The notes beneath the pieces were generated by a model, which worked only from the letters and a program-made list of their open reading frames with translations, had not been told where the DNA came from and did not search any database. A program made the translations under genes and the position numbers. A DNA stretch of 39,936 bases from Phycisphaerales bacterium (lineage in GTDB: Bacteria; Planctomycetota; Phycisphaerae; Phycisphaerales; UBA1924), in assembly GCA_015487555.1 (NCBI GenBank), contig WFPK01000085.1, positions 1 to 39,936 of the forward strand, given 5' to 3'. This document shows, piece after piece, positions 1 to 9,121 of this stretch. How positions within the stretch are numbered: the first letter of the stretch is position 1; each line of letters begins with the position of its first letter.

Positions 1-72
1 AGCGGGTGATCGGGATCGAACCGACGACATTCAGCTTGGGAAGCTGACGTTCTACCACTGAACTACACCCGC
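1..72 (-). tRNA. tRNA-Gly (anticodon CCC)
   Basis: Read on the minus strand, positions 72 to 2 fold as a full cloverleaf. The 7-bp acceptor stem is GCGGGTG/CACCCGC. There is a D-arm with GTGGTAG and a T-arm with GGTTCGATCC. The anticodon stem TCAGC/GCTGA closes the loop TTCCCAA, which places CCC at positions 34-36. The discriminator base is the complement of position 1, so whether CCA is encoded cannot be seen. It lies about 40 nt downstream of the Bat operon on the same strand. Confidence 0.93.
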
Positions 73-115
73 AGAAGTGGTTGGATTCTAGGTGTGCTGT
101 GGCGTGTTGGCTACC

Positions 116-928
116 CTATGGATTCACCAACTCCACACTCGTCGTAGGAACCCAGCATTGAGATCCGTCAGCGAGGGCAAGCCGATCCCATCCGTCACGG
201 GTTTCGAGGATGCGGGCCTCGATGCCGGGCTCTAAACCCTCAGCGAAGACCGGGTCGTAGATCGTGTCATCTGGGCCAGAGCGAGCGATGACATGCGCGT
301 CGGTGATGACCGCCGAGGCTGAGCCTTGGAACCATGCCCACTCCGAGCCGAGCATCCCCGCCGGGATGAGTGAGCCAAGGATGAACCAAACGCCTATTGC
401 ACGGAACTGACTCGGGACCAAGCCAAGCAACCTCGCGCTGCACGCGATCGAGCCGAGGGTGAACAATCCCACAAAGGCATACCACAATCCCACCCGGGGA
501 ATATACCCACGCCAGAGCAGAAGGGCCGACCAGACCTTATTGGATGTATCGGGCTCGACGCGGATCGGCACCAATGATCGAGCATACGCGAGTGAATCAC
601 GAAGCCGAGGGTCGGTCGGATCGAGCTGCTCGCCTTTGCGATAGGCAAGCACCGCATGTCCAAGATCATGATTGAGCATGTACGCATTGCCTAGGGCATG
701 GTAGATTCCCGGGGTATGGACACCATGTTCGTCGATCACTCCCCTCAGCAATGCTGCTGCTTCATCGAGCACCGCAGCGCTCTGTGGATTATGGGCTTCG
801 AGCAATGCGATGCCCTCATCGAGGCGCGTAAGGGCACGATCGAGATCATCCTTCACCTGATCTGCCCATGCAGCAGGCCCGAGGGAAGCAAGGGTAAACA
901 ATCCGATAAGCACGAAAGAACGCATCAT
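116..928 (-). CDS. BatE-like TPR and SH3-domain membrane protein
   Basis: A 270-residue protein at the end of the MoxR/Bat operon. It starts with a signal peptide ending near WAD (about residue 23). One or two TPR-like helical pairs follow around residues 70-110 (YHALGNAYMLN, then QLDPTDP). Two membrane segments lie near 147-170 and 177-200, and a C-terminal SH3-like domain near 205-268 ends in W-V-P. TPR plus SH3 at the operon end is the BatE layout. I chose the ATG at 928 because it overlaps the stop of the preceding gene as ATGA and has GGAGGG about 8 nt upstream; the longer start at 946 would lie before that site. The likely role is assembly of the Bat envelope complex, inferred from context. 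Family assignment is fairly sure; function is not. Confidence 0.8.
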   Translation of the reverse strand: MMRSFVLIGLFTLASLGPAAWADQVKDDLDRALTRLDEGIALLEAHNPQSAAVLDEAAALLRGVIDEHGVHTPGIYHALGNAYMLNHDLGHAVLAYRKGEQLDPTDPRLRDSLAYARSLVPIRVEPDTSNKVWSALLLWRGYIPRVGLWYAFVGLFTLGSIACSARLLGLVPSQFRAIGVWFILGSLIPAGMLGSEWAWFQGSASAVITDAHVIARSGPDDTIYDPVFAEGLEPGIEARILETRDGWDRLALADGSQCWVPTTSVELVNP

Positions 929-2733
929 GACTGAGCCCTCCAGCAATCTTTGACCTGAGTATGCACCTGCCTGAGCAACCCGGGAGGGACGGTTCGGGTC
1001 GGTGTCCCTTGGCGATCATGCCCAACATAGTGCCCGTGCTCATCATCGGCAATCAGCTCGGCGATGAGCTGGGCATCTTCCTTGCTGATTGGAAGCCCGA
1101 GTGCATCCTCAGCGGTGACCGCTTCTTGGTTGATTTCCAAGGCGGCTGCGAGATAGCTTCGGAATGCCTGCGCGTGCTTGCCTCGGCGAGCGAGTGCTCT
1201 ACTTCGCTTCCAAGCGACTTGTAATACTCGTTTTCGTGGATCCGATGCCCCTCGCGCAACAACAAACATCAGCGAGAGCGCCAAAGTTGCAGGTCCTGAA
1301 GCGATCGCTGCGATCCAGCCCGGACGAGCAAGCGTGTCGGAGAGCGAGAATCCAGGCTGGGCCAGGATATTGTCAGCGGTATCATGCGCCCAGAGCCCCG
1401 GCATCGCATCCGTCAACTCGGTGCGCTCGGCAGATGCCAGGGCAGGCGAACGGGCGGATGAATCGCCAGTAATGATCGCGTCCGAAAGCGTGAACTCCTC
1501 GACGGGATGGACTACCAGGTCGATCGGGTTGGATTGGTAGACCCGGTATGCGTTGGTCGTGGGATTGAATGAAGGCAGCTCGATCGGAGGAATCTGATCG
1601 ACCTGCTCATTGAGCGCACGGATGGTCGTTTCATAGATACGCTGCCCACTCTGGCGTGGACGAAGCTCTCGCCATCCATCGGTGGAAATCTTGAACCGAT
1701 CGGTAAACCGAGGGTTGCGGGAAATATCTGGCGCATCATCCACACCCACCATAGGCTCGGGAGCAGTGATCTTGAGTGTCAAGACGATCGGATCACCAAC
1801 ATTCACCACCGTGTTCGAAGCTTGGGCCTTGAGTTGATAGGTGCCAATTGCCCCGGAATAACCTTCGGGCTGGTTTTGCGTCGGGACCTGCCGAACCGTG
1901 ATAGGCACACGCTCGGACTCGACATAGGCTTTGAAGCTTTTTCTTGCATTGGTATGGCGTGTGAACACCGCTCGGATCGGGCCCAGATCAAATGTTCCAG
2001 TCTCGGTAGGAGTGATGCTGAACCGGAAAGTAAACTTTGTTCTCCCGAGCGGATCGCTTTGATCTGTGTCGGTGATCCCAAGCATCTGCTGCCCATTGAG
2101 CTCGAAGGGGACTCGCTCTCGCCCGGTTGTGATAGGCTCGAGCCCGATGATCTGGAAAGATTCGGGGAGATTGGACGACGAAAAGCTCAACCCCGATGTC
2201 TGGGCACCGATCCACCAGCTGCACTCTACAACCATGGTCTCATTGAGATACAGGTTCGTGCGATCGACTGTGATCGTCATTTCGTCCGTGTCGGCCCTTG
2301 TGGGCAAAAGCGACTCAAATGTGGCAGCCTGTCCGACATACCGCTGCCCGTCAACCTCGACCACCGGAGCGGGGATGGTAAGCATCCCAGAGTCCACAGC
2401 CGTCAACGCATATTGATAACTGTATCGTCGATCAGTCACCGTTCGGCTGCGGCCGTTGATGATCCGCGTGGAAGTAAAAGCCTGATTCGATCGCCCCTGA
2501 TACCTGGCAACAACCGAAGAAGGAAACTCAACTTCAGGCATCGGCGGGTTGTCCGCACCGCGGACGATCACCTGATAGGTCAACTCGTCACCAACATACA
2601 CTCGCAAACGAGAAACCTCCGACTCGACCGTGACCGGATCGCGCTGTTGAGCGCTGGCGTGGAATGATGAAACCATCATCACGATCACCAAAGCAGCGTT
2701 GCGGAACATGCCTGCGCCATTCATTCTTATCAT
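925..2733 (-). CDS. BatD-like oxygen-tolerance family protein
   Basis: A protein of about 602 residues with an N-terminal signal peptide (processing near HASAQ). A long periplasmic region of beta-sandwich, Ig-like repeats follows, with the BatD-typical start (RLRVYVGDELTYQV). A single membrane helix lies near residues 472-494, and the cytosolic tail of about 107 residues is rich in helices. This is the architecture of BatD proteins, large envelope partners of the BatA/BatB VWA proteins. The ATG at 2733 overlaps the previous stop as TGATG and has AAAGGA shortly upstream. TTG at 2739 and ATG at 2724 are alternatives. The gene is translationally coupled on both sides. The family was originally linked to aerotolerance; the exact molecular role remains uncertain. 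Confidence 0.82.
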   Translation of the reverse strand: MIRMNGAGMFRNAALVIVMMVSSFHASAQQRDPVTVESEVSRLRVYVGDELTYQVIVRGADNPPMPEVEFPSSVVARYQGRSNQAFTSTRIINGRSRTVTDRRYSYQYALTAVDSGMLTIPAPVVEVDGQRYVGQAATFESLLPTRADTDEMTITVDRTNLYLNETMVVECSWWIGAQTSGLSFSSSNLPESFQIIGLEPITTGRERVPFELNGQQMLGITDTDQSDPLGRTKFTFRFSITPTETGTFDLGPIRAVFTRHTNARKSFKAYVESERVPITVRQVPTQNQPEGYSGAIGTYQLKAQASNTVVNVGDPIVLTLKITAPEPMVGVDDAPDISRNPRFTDRFKISTDGWRELRPRQSGQRIYETTIRALNEQVDQIPPIELPSFNPTTNAYRVYQSNPIDLVVHPVEEFTLSDAIITGDSSARSPALASAERTELTDAMPGLWAHDTADNILAQPGFSLSDTLARPGWIAAIASGPATLALSLMFVVARGASDPRKRVLQVAWKRSRALARRGKHAQAFRSYLAAALEINQEAVTAEDALGLPISKEDAQLIAELIADDEHGHYVGHDRQGTPTRTVPPGLLRQVHTQVKDCWRAQS

Positions 2734-3917
2734 CACCAATCCTTTTCCACTTTGACCGGGCGCCCTGTCGCTCGGTAGGCCTGGCGTCGTTCGCGTTCAC
2801 GCCTTTCCTTGTCGAGCAGCTCCTTGGCGATCTCGCTGATCTCATCACCTTGCTCTTCATTGGCTTCATCTTCAGGCTCACCTTGCTCGCCTGTGTCGTC
2901 ACCCTGCTTGTCTTGCTCGGCCTTGTCCTGGTCTCCCTTATCCCCTTCCTTACCTTGGTCGGCCATCTCCTGCATCTGCTGGGCTGCCTCTTGTAATGCC
3001 TGAGCAGCCTTTTCCTGCTCCTTCGCAGCCTGGTCCTGATCGCCCGCCTCCATCGCCTCTTGGGCCCGTTGCTGGGCCTCTTGGGCCTCTTTGAGTTTCT
3101 CGAGCACCTCGTCAGTACCTTGCTGCCCGGAGACCTCTTCGCTCGCGTTCTGGGTCTGCTCGCTAAGCTCTTGCTGGCTTTGGCTTTGCTGTTCTTGCTC
3201 TTGCGCATTCTCAGGCGGGTTCGATGCCGTCTCCTCGGCCTGCTTCTGCTGCTCCATGGCCAACTCGTTGAGCTTGTCTGCGCTCTCTTGCTTTTGCTGT
3301 TGCTCTTGGCGTTGTTGTTCTTTCTGCTGCTCGATCATCTGCTCAAGGGCCTCGATCTGATCTTGCAACGCCTTGACCTCTCGCCGAACCCGCTCGACAT
3401 TGCCCTTGGCCTGGGCATTGGTCGGATCAACCTCCATCACCGATCGGAACGCGCCCGCAGCATCCATCAAAGTCGCAATCTTTACCTTGAGTGATTCGAC
3501 CATGCCTTCGAGATCACTAGGCTGAGTCTGGTTTGCATCGGCATCAGCGCGATGTGCCATCTGGTAATACGCATGGCCAAGATTAAACCGTGCTTTGGAT
3601 TTGATCTTGGATTGGGTCGCGGTGCGATCGGCATCACGAAAATACGCGACCGCATCGTCAAGACGCTCGGGCTCGTCTTGGGCAAGGGCGATCATGGTCG
3701 TGCCCAGGTTATACTGGGCAACCGAAACAAGGGCCGGGTCTTCGCACCGCTCAACAACATCAACGAGCGTTTCGATCCGTCCCGCAAGGGTGCCATCATC
3801 AGCGATCGCCTCAGCGATGCGCGAGCGGGCGATCTGCGGATCCATTGCAGGCAGTGGGGGAGTCCCAGCCTTCGCCTGGGCGATCGTCAGCACAGAGATC
3901 AAAACCGTAAAAATCAT
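2733..3917 (-). CDS. BatC-like exported TPR protein with Gln/Glu-rich coiled coil
   Basis: A 394-residue protein. A short signal peptide (cleavage near AKA, residue 17) precedes TPR-like helices at about residues 60-170 (AQYNLGTTMIALA, ARFNLGHAYYQMA, FRSVMEVDP). From about 175 to 330 the chain is a low-complexity Gln/Glu/Lys/Ala-rich coiled coil. It then becomes strongly acidic (330-360) and ends in a basic helix (ERRERERR). TPR protein position between BatB and BatD matches BatC in the classic operon, but the long Q-rich coil is unusual for that family. The start ATG overlaps the upstream stop as ATGA. It probably acts as a periplasmic scaffold for the VWA proteins; this is inference from context. 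Confidence 0.75.
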   Translation of the reverse strand: MIFTVLISVLTIAQAKAGTPPLPAMDPQIARSRIAEAIADDGTLAGRIETLVDVVERCEDPALVSVAQYNLGTTMIALAQDEPERLDDAVAYFRDADRTATQSKIKSKARFNLGHAYYQMAHRADADANQTQPSDLEGMVESLKVKIATLMDAAGAFRSVMEVDPTNAQAKGNVERVRREVKALQDQIEALEQMIEQQKEQQRQEQQQKQESADKLNELAMEQQKQAEETASNPPENAQEQEQQSQSQQELSEQTQNASEEVSGQQGTDEVLEKLKEAQEAQQRAQEAMEAGDQDQAAKEQEKAAQALQEAAQQMQEMADQGKEGDKGDQDKAEQDKQGDDTGEQGEPEDEANEEQGDEISEIAKELLDKERRERERRQAYRATGRPVKVEKDW

Positions 3918-4987
3918 GCCAATGCCCTCCGAGTGCCAACAGGCACCAACATCATGTCGATCACCACACAGACCAATCCTGCAGCAAGAAAAAGCATGAA
4001 TCGCTGGGTATATTGAATCTCGGTTGCAGTCTCGATTGTGCGCTGATCCGCCGACGAGATCAGATCACGATAAACCTGCGCAAGATCAATCGTCCCGGTG
4101 CCGACCTCAAGATAAACCCCGCCAGGCGAAGCGCCCGCGATGGCCCGCAGGGTGCCACTCTCGAGCTTGGACTGCACTTGAGGCGACCCCGGCCTTGTCG
4201 AATCCTTGAGCTGCGGGACCGGCGCACCTGTATCCGATCCGATCCCGATCGCGATAATCCGCACCCCCTTAGCGCCCGCTGCCCGAGCTGCTTCGACCGG
4301 CAGGCTTTCCTGATCCTCGCCATCGGAGATCAGCACAATGTCCCGGAAGTTGCCCGACCCTGCCTCATCGCTGTCGATAAAAACCATGTCCATCGTTTTG
4401 CGGATGGCATCACCGATGTTGGTGCCTCCAACGAGCACCGAATCAGGGCTGAGCTCTTCGAGCGCAAGTTTGAAGAATAGCCGATCCGTCGTCAAAGGCG
4501 AAAGCACCGACGACGAACCCGCAAAGGCAACAAGCCCGACACGGTCATTGCCAAGCTCATCAACCAGATCATTAATCCATAGCTTCGACTTCTCAAGCCG
4601 ATTAGGCGCAACATCTCTGGCGAGCATCGAGCGGGAAACATCGACCATGAACACGACATCACGCCCGCGCGCATCGACCTCAACTTCCCGCGGATCAGAC
4701 TCAGGCCCAGCGATCGCAACAACCATCGCAGAAATCGCAATCATCGCCAATCCCGCACGCGCATACCCAACCCATCGCCTGCGAGCCCCAACGAGTGCAC
4801 CGATCATGGTTTCGTCAGCGATCAGCTGTTGTGCTCGAGTCGATCGCGATGAGAAGAACAAGATCACCAGCGCAACCACAGGCCCAACCCAGAGATACAT
4901 CAGCCATTGCTCATTGGCAAACTGCCAATCATGCCCAAACCATTGGGCATAGTCAATCGCTGCGATGGTGCGCACAGACTCGGTCAT
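3914..4987 (-). CDS. BatB-like VWA-domain membrane protein
   Basis: A 357-residue protein with two N-terminal membrane helices (about 28-46 and 75-95), a von Willebrand A domain (about 108-290) and a C-terminal helix (RFMLFLAAGLVCVVIDMML). The metal-ion-dependent adhesion site is complete: D116-V-S118-R-S120, a threonine in GGTNIGDAI and an aspartate in ISDGEDQE. It should therefore bind a divalent cation and a partner protein. This helix-helix-VWA-helix layout is that of BatA/BatB. The ATG at 4987 overlaps the previous stop as ATGA and has AGGAG 7 nt upstream. It is probably a partner of the adjacent BatA-like protein in an inner-membrane complex energised by the MoxR ATPase. The family call is firm; the substrate is unknown. 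Confidence 0.88.
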   Translation of the reverse strand: MTESVRTIAAIDYAQWFGHDWQFANEQWLMYLWVGPVVALVILFFSSRSTRAQQLIADETMIGALVGARRRWVGYARAGLAMIAISAMVVAIAGPESDPREVEVDARGRDVVFMVDVSRSMLARDVAPNRLEKSKLWINDLVDELGNDRVGLVAFAGSSSVLSPLTTDRLFFKLALEELSPDSVLVGGTNIGDAIRKTMDMVFIDSDEAGSGNFRDIVLISDGEDQESLPVEAARAAGAKGVRIIAIGIGSDTGAPVPQLKDSTRPGSPQVQSKLESGTLRAIAGASPGGVYLEVGTGTIDLAQVYRDLISSADQRTIETATEIQYTQRFMLFLAAGLVCVVIDMMLVPVGTRRALA

Positions 4988-6027
4988 AGTACACTCCTAT
5001 AGACCATCGTCTTGGTCAACGATGCGAGCACATAACTGACCAATCCAAAGATGGCGAAGGGCAGGTAGAGCTCACGATAACTCGTCGATTCCGAAATCTG
5101 GATCGTGGATCGTTCGAGCTCGTCAATCTGGGCGTAGACCTGATCGAGCTCGTCGATCCGATCAACTCCCCAGTATTGCCCGCCGGTATATTGTGCGACT
5201 GCAGTCATTTTCGAATCGTTGACCTCTTGCATTCGCCCGCCGAAGAACAGATTGTTGACGCTCGTGCCACCTCGAATTCCGATGATATACACCTTGATTC
5301 CCCAATCCTTGGCCAGCCCCGCCGCCTGCTCGGGCGAATAAGTCCCCGCCCGGTTCTCGCCATCAGTCAGCAAGATCACCGCCTTGCTCTTGAGCTCAAA
5401 CTCCGGGTCCTCCATCTCGTTGCGCATCGCATCTTCGGTTGCTTTGAGCCGGGCGATCGCAAGCATCAGCGCATCGCCAATCGCGGTGGATTGCTCTCGC
5501 TCGATCTTGGGGATTTCAACCCGCCGAAGCGCCTCGACCAACGCTTCATGCGATTGCGTCAAAGGCATCAGGGTATCGGCAAATGTTCCAAACACGATCA
5601 AACCCAGCAGATCGCCCTCGCGTCCTTTGAGCAAATCCCCGTCGCCGATGACAAACTGCTCAACTACCCGCTTGACCGCATCGAGCCGAGTCATTGGTTG
5701 GCCGTCAAAGTTCGCCTTCTCTTCCATCGACCCCGAACGGTCAACGACCAACTCGATCGCGATCGCATCGCGCGAGGTCGTGGTGTTGCCGATGATTTCC
5801 TGCGGGCGAGCCAGGGCAATGATAAGGGCAAAAATCCCAATCGAGAGAATGGCCGAGGGAATCCACGCGGTCAGCGTCCGCACCGATGAGCCCGCAGCAG
5901 CCACCCGCGAGGGCACCGAAGACATCATCCCACGCCGACGCGAAAAGAGGACAAGCTGCACGATCCAGATCACCGGGATCGCCAATCCAAAGAAAAGCAC
6001 CCAGGGATAGGCAAACTGCCAGTTCAT
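4984..6027 (-). CDS. BatA-like VWA-domain membrane protein
   Basis: A 347-residue protein. The N-terminus carries two hydrophobic segments (about 9-28 and 55-74). A von Willebrand A domain (about 90-290) has an intact metal site: D96-R-S98-G-S100, a threonine in STAIGDAL and an aspartate in LLTDGENRAG. A final membrane helix lies near the C-terminus (PFAIFGLVSYVLASL). A BatA-type protein is expected just upstream of BatB, as found here. The stop overlaps the next start. The insert EEKANFDGQPMTR after the metal motif is typical of BatA (a declaration of variables before the helix). It is likely a membrane-bound cation-dependent scaffold; direct function is not established. Confidence 0.88.
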   Translation of the reverse strand: MNWQFAYPWVLFFGLAIPVIWIVQLVLFSRRRGMMSSVPSRVAAAGSSVRTLTAWIPSAILSIGIFALIIALARPQEIIGNTTTSRDAIAIELVVDRSGSMEEKANFDGQPMTRLDAVKRVVEQFVIGDGDLLKGREGDLLGLIVFGTFADTLMPLTQSHEALVEALRRVEIPKIEREQSTAIGDALMLAIARLKATEDAMRNEMEDPEFELKSKAVILLTDGENRAGTYSPEQAAGLAKDWGIKVYIIGIRGGTSVNNLFFGGRMQEVNDSKMTAVAQYTGGQYWGVDRIDELDQVYAQIDELERSTIQISESTSYRELYLPFAIFGLVSYVLASLTKTMVYRSVL

Positions 6028-6944
6028 GCTGCCCCCCTCGTCATATTCGATGCGTCGCTGGGCGATGCGCCAAGAAGTTCAAGTGTATGGCGGGCCATTG
6101 CTCGTGGATCGAGTGTGTCAGCATCGCCCGCAGAGAACCGTGCACGCTCGCACTGCTCGATCATGCTCCGAATCTCGGTGGTTTGTTGTAGCCGATCGTC
6201 GAGCCGAGTGAAGACACGATAAAGCGTGTTGTAAGCATCTTCATCGGACGCATCACGCCCATGAGCAACACGCTCGAGTTGGGCGTAGACCGACGGGGAC
6301 TCGGTGCCATCGCCCGAAGATCGGCTCAGCAGCCAGATGATAACGATTGCGATCCCCGCAACCCCCAAAGCAAAGCCCAAGAGCAAGCCATTGGACGCGG
6401 AGCGGGAAGTTTCCAAAGCAGCCGGGTCGAGCAATCCGTCAGCTGGGTCAAGCTCGCCCGCGTCTTGTTCGTCGAGTACCGACCGGACCCGCACTGGAAT
6501 TGGCAGCGATTGCATGCGGTAAGGCTGGGCGTTTTCGCTTTGGTAAACCTCCGCTTCAAAGACTGGAACCGCATACTCGCCGGGCAAAAAGGGCTCGATC
6601 AATGCAGACGATTGGACCAGAAAACCCGAATCGGTCAGCTTGGCAGGCTCCTTATGAAACTCAATGAGGGTCCATCCCAATTGTGCCCAGTCAGGCTCGA
6701 TAAGCGTCGCCGTCGCAGGTGAAGTCCATTCGAGCAACACAACCACCGTAAGCCGATCCGAAGCGGCGATCTCGTCGCGATCAATACGCGTGCGAATGGT
6801 GACGCCGCTCTGCGGGTCGGTTACTTGCGTTTCGATCCCATGGACCGATGCAACATCGCCCCCACCCGAGCACCCCCAGACAGGCCCCACGCTCAAAGTC
6901 AGCCAAAGCCCAATCATCCCAATAAAGTGGATGAATCGAATCAT
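6024..6944 (-). CDS. Predicted lipoprotein with single membrane helix, Bat operon
   Basis: A 306-residue protein lying between the DUF58 and BatA genes, where other Bat operons often carry a DUF4381-type membrane protein. The signal sequence ends in VWGC (Cys25), a plausible lipobox. The outer part (about 35-170) looks like a beta-sandwich with alternating hydrophobics (LTVVVLLEW, PGEYAVPVF). A membrane helix lies near 186-206 (LLLGFALGVAGIAIVIIWLL), followed by a cytosolic helical tail (YNTLYRVFTRLDDRL ... ARHTLELLG). A lipidated N-terminus and a transmembrane helix in one chain is uncommon, so the cysteine may instead just mark a cleaved or uncleaved signal. ATGA overlaps at both ends show translational coupling. 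The function is unknown. Confidence 0.65.
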   Translation of the reverse strand: MIRFIHFIGMIGLWLTLSVGPVWGCSGGGDVASVHGIETQVTDPQSGVTIRTRIDRDEIAASDRLTVVVLLEWTSPATATLIEPDWAQLGWTLIEFHKEPAKLTDSGFLVQSSALIEPFLPGEYAVPVFEAEVYQSENAQPYRMQSLPIPVRVRSVLDEQDAGELDPADGLLDPAALETSRSASNGLLLGFALGVAGIAIVIIWLLSRSSGDGTESPSVYAQLERVAHGRDASDEDAYNTLYRVFTRLDDRLQQTTEIRSMIEQCERARFSAGDADTLDPRAMARHTLELLGASPSDASNMTRGAA

Positions 6945-7855
6945 CGCTTACGCATCTCCCGTTGGTGAAAGTACCGCATCAGCTCATCAATCGTATTTCC
7001 CGCAGTCGAGAGTTTGATCCGATCGACCTGCGATCGGCTCAGCGTATTGACAATCATTTCCTGTTCGCGCATTGCCTGTTCGTGATACCGCCTGCGTACG
7101 CGCCGAGAAGTGGTGTCAAGTGTAAACCGTTTGCCGGTAATTGGATCGTGCATCCGGATCATCCCGGCTTTGGGGAGCTCAAACTCGAGCGGATCGGTAA
7201 GCTGGATCGCCACGACCTCGTGCTTCTGGGCGAGCATCCGCAATGGCTTGGCCCAATCGGGTTCGCCAGTGTTGTTGAGCCCCGAGAGAAAGTCCGACAT
7301 CACGAACAGGATCGCCCGCCGACGGTGGGTGCGTCCGAGCTCGCGCAGCGCATCGGAGAGATTGAACTGTGATTGTCCTGGTGATGCGTCGATGAGCTCT
7401 CGCAGAATCCGCCGGGCGTGTTTCTTGCCCTTCGATGGGCGCAGATGGAACGATTCGACATCGTTGAGGTGCTCCGAGCCATAGATTTGCAATCCAACCC
7501 GATCATTATTCCGTCCCGCAGCGAGCGTCAAAATCGCACCCACCTCGCAGGCCAACTGATGCTTTGATCGCTTGACCGAACCAAACGCCGTCGATTGCGA
7601 GCAGTCCACCGAGAGGATCACGGTGAGCTGGCGTTCTTCGGTGAATCGTTTGACATATGGGTGCCCGGTGCGGGCGGTGACATTCCAGTCGATCGTGCGG
7701 ACCTCATCGCCGGGCTGATACTCACGGACCTCAGCGAACTCGATGCCCTGCCCTTTGAACGCGGAGTGATACTGCCCGCCGAAGAGATCATCGACGCGTC
7801 GGCGCGCCCGGATCTCCAGACGCCGAACCTCTCGCATGAGTTCCTCGGTCAGCAT
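6941..7855 (-). CDS. DUF58-domain protein
   Basis: A 304-residue soluble protein with the DUF58 signature around residues 35-70 (GIEFAEVREYQPGDEVR, then IDWNVTARTG and PYVKRF). A VWA-like fold follows (VILSVDCSQSTAFG, VMSDFL), in which the metal-site motif is only partly conserved. DUF58 genes almost always sit next to a MoxR ATPase, and here the ATG lies 2 nt after the MoxR stop, so expression is coupled. The C-terminal part (RRVRRRYHEQAMREQE) is typical. The usual interpretation, from the family, is an adaptor for the MoxR AAA+ ring acting on VWA client proteins. The stop overlaps the next gene start by 4 nt. Confidence 0.9.
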   Translation of the reverse strand: MLTEELMREVRRLEIRARRRVDDLFGGQYHSAFKGQGIEFAEVREYQPGDEVRTIDWNVTARTGHPYVKRFTEERQLTVILSVDCSQSTAFGSVKRSKHQLACEVGAILTLAAGRNNDRVGLQIYGSEHLNDVESFHLRPSKGKKHARRILRELIDASPGQSQFNLSDALRELGRTHRRRAILFVMSDFLSGLNNTGEPDWAKPLRMLAQKHEVVAIQLTDPLEFELPKAGMIRMHDPITGKRFTLDTTSRRVRRRYHEQAMREQEMIVNTLSRSQVDRIKLSTAGNTIDELMRYFHQREMRKR

Positions 7856-7857
7856 GG

Positions 7858-8871
7858 TCAGGGCACCGCGATCCGTGCAAAGATTTCGTGGACAATATCC
7901 TCGCTCGTGATGCCTTCCGCCTCGGCTTCGTAGCTGATGAGCACACGGTGACGCAAGACATCAAGCCCGATCGCCTTGATATCCGAAGGCGTCACAAACG
8001 AACGACCCTCCAAAAACGCATTGGCCCGGGCAGCACGCGCAAGCGAGAGCGAAGCCCGAGGCGATGCGCCGAACTCGATGAGTTTAGACAAATCGAGCTG
8101 CCAACCTACCGCATACTCAGTCGGCTCGCGCGTCGCATGGACTAATGACACAATGTATTCCTTGATCTTGTCATCGACATAAATCCGGTTGACCATCGCG
8201 CGGGCATTGCCGATCTCTTCGAGCGAAACCACAGGCGAGATGGGTTCGAGATTCTCGGTGCTCATCATCCGATCCACAATCACCCGCTCGTCAGCCTTGG
8301 TCGGATACCCAACACTGAGCTTGAGCATGAACCGGTCAACCTGGGCTTCGGGCAACGGATAGGTGCCCTCTTGCTCGATCGGGTTCTGGGTGGCGAGGAC
8401 CAGGAACGGATCACCGACGCGATAGGTCGTATCGCCGATGGTGGCCGATCGTTCCTGCATCGCTTCGAGCAAAGCCGCCTGCACCTTGGCCGGGGCGCGG
8501 TTGATCTCATCGGCGAGCACGATATTGGCAAAGATCGGGCCCTTGCGAGGGGTAAAGGTGCCCTCTTTGGGGTTATAGATCAGCGTCCCGATCACATCGG
8601 CGGGCAGCAGATCGGGCGTAAACTGAATCCGCGAGAACTCCGCCTTGCACGCCTGGGCCAAGGTCGTGACGGTCAGGGTCTTGGCCAATCCGGGCACGCC
8701 TTCGAGGAGCACATGCCCGCCGGTGAGCATCCCGATCACCAATGCCCGAACCATGTGTTCCTGCCCAACGACCACTGATCCGACCGCCTGGATCAAATCG
8801 GAGATGGGCCCGGCGTGCTGGGCGATTATCTCGTCGGTGGGTTGGTGAGATATCTGGGTATCGATGGTCAT
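7858..8871 (-). CDS. MoxR family AAA+ ATPase
   Basis: A 337-residue cytosolic AAA+ ATPase, first gene of the Bat operon. It has Walker A GVPGLAKT at about 58-65, Walker B IVLADEINRAP at about 117-127, sensor 1 within VLATQNPIEQEGTYPLPEAQ, and the ASPRASLSL motif near the lid, all typical of MoxR. I placed the start at 8871 (MTIDTQ) because GGGAAG lies about 8 nt upstream. The in-frame ATG at 8949 would add 26 residues with no similarity to the family. The expected role is ATP-driven chaperoning or metal insertion for the VWA proteins encoded downstream. Its gene is the first of eight coupled genes, so a promoter should lie in 8872-9050, but I could not recognise one. Confidence 0.93.
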   Translation of the reverse strand: MTIDTQISHQPTDEIIAQHAGPISDLIQAVGSVVVGQEHMVRALVIGMLTGGHVLLEGVPGLAKTLTVTTLAQACKAEFSRIQFTPDLLPADVIGTLIYNPKEGTFTPRKGPIFANIVLADEINRAPAKVQAALLEAMQERSATIGDTTYRVGDPFLVLATQNPIEQEGTYPLPEAQVDRFMLKLSVGYPTKADERVIVDRMMSTENLEPISPVVSLEEIGNARAMVNRIYVDDKIKEYIVSLVHATREPTEYAVGWQLDLSKLIEFGASPRASLSLARAARANAFLEGRSFVTPSDIKAIGLDVLRHRVLISYEAEAEGITSEDIVHEIFARIAVP

Positions 8872-9052
8872 GATGAACTTCCCTAAATGCGCCCGCTTGG
8901 TCAGCGGGGCTTGTGGTGCGTTGTATTGAGCAAGTCGCAGCGGCATCACCGAGCACTGATGCTTGAGATCGGCGATTCTGTCATCGTCTATGAAATTCTG
9001 TTACGGCCCAACCTATGGGCAAGTTCATGAGCATCCAAAGAAAAACTCCTGC

Positions 9053-9070
9053 AAAATTCCCGTGCCGGGA
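9053..9070 (-). terminator. Short hairpin with T-run after the DUF3467 gene
   Basis: On the minus strand TCCCG GCA CGGGA is followed by ATTTT. The stem is only 5 bp, so it is a weak intrinsic terminator for the DUF3467 gene ending at 9122. It separates that gene from the Bat operon. Confidence 0.4.
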
Positions 9071-9121
9071 GTCTCAGAGGAGCAATCGGATTGGATCGCA
9101 AACCGAATTGGTTGACCTGCA

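Noticed and set aside
8872-8949. N-terminal extension of the MoxR protein from ATG 8949
   Set aside because: The ATG at 8871 has a ribosome site and fits the family; the extra 26 residues have no similarity to the family.
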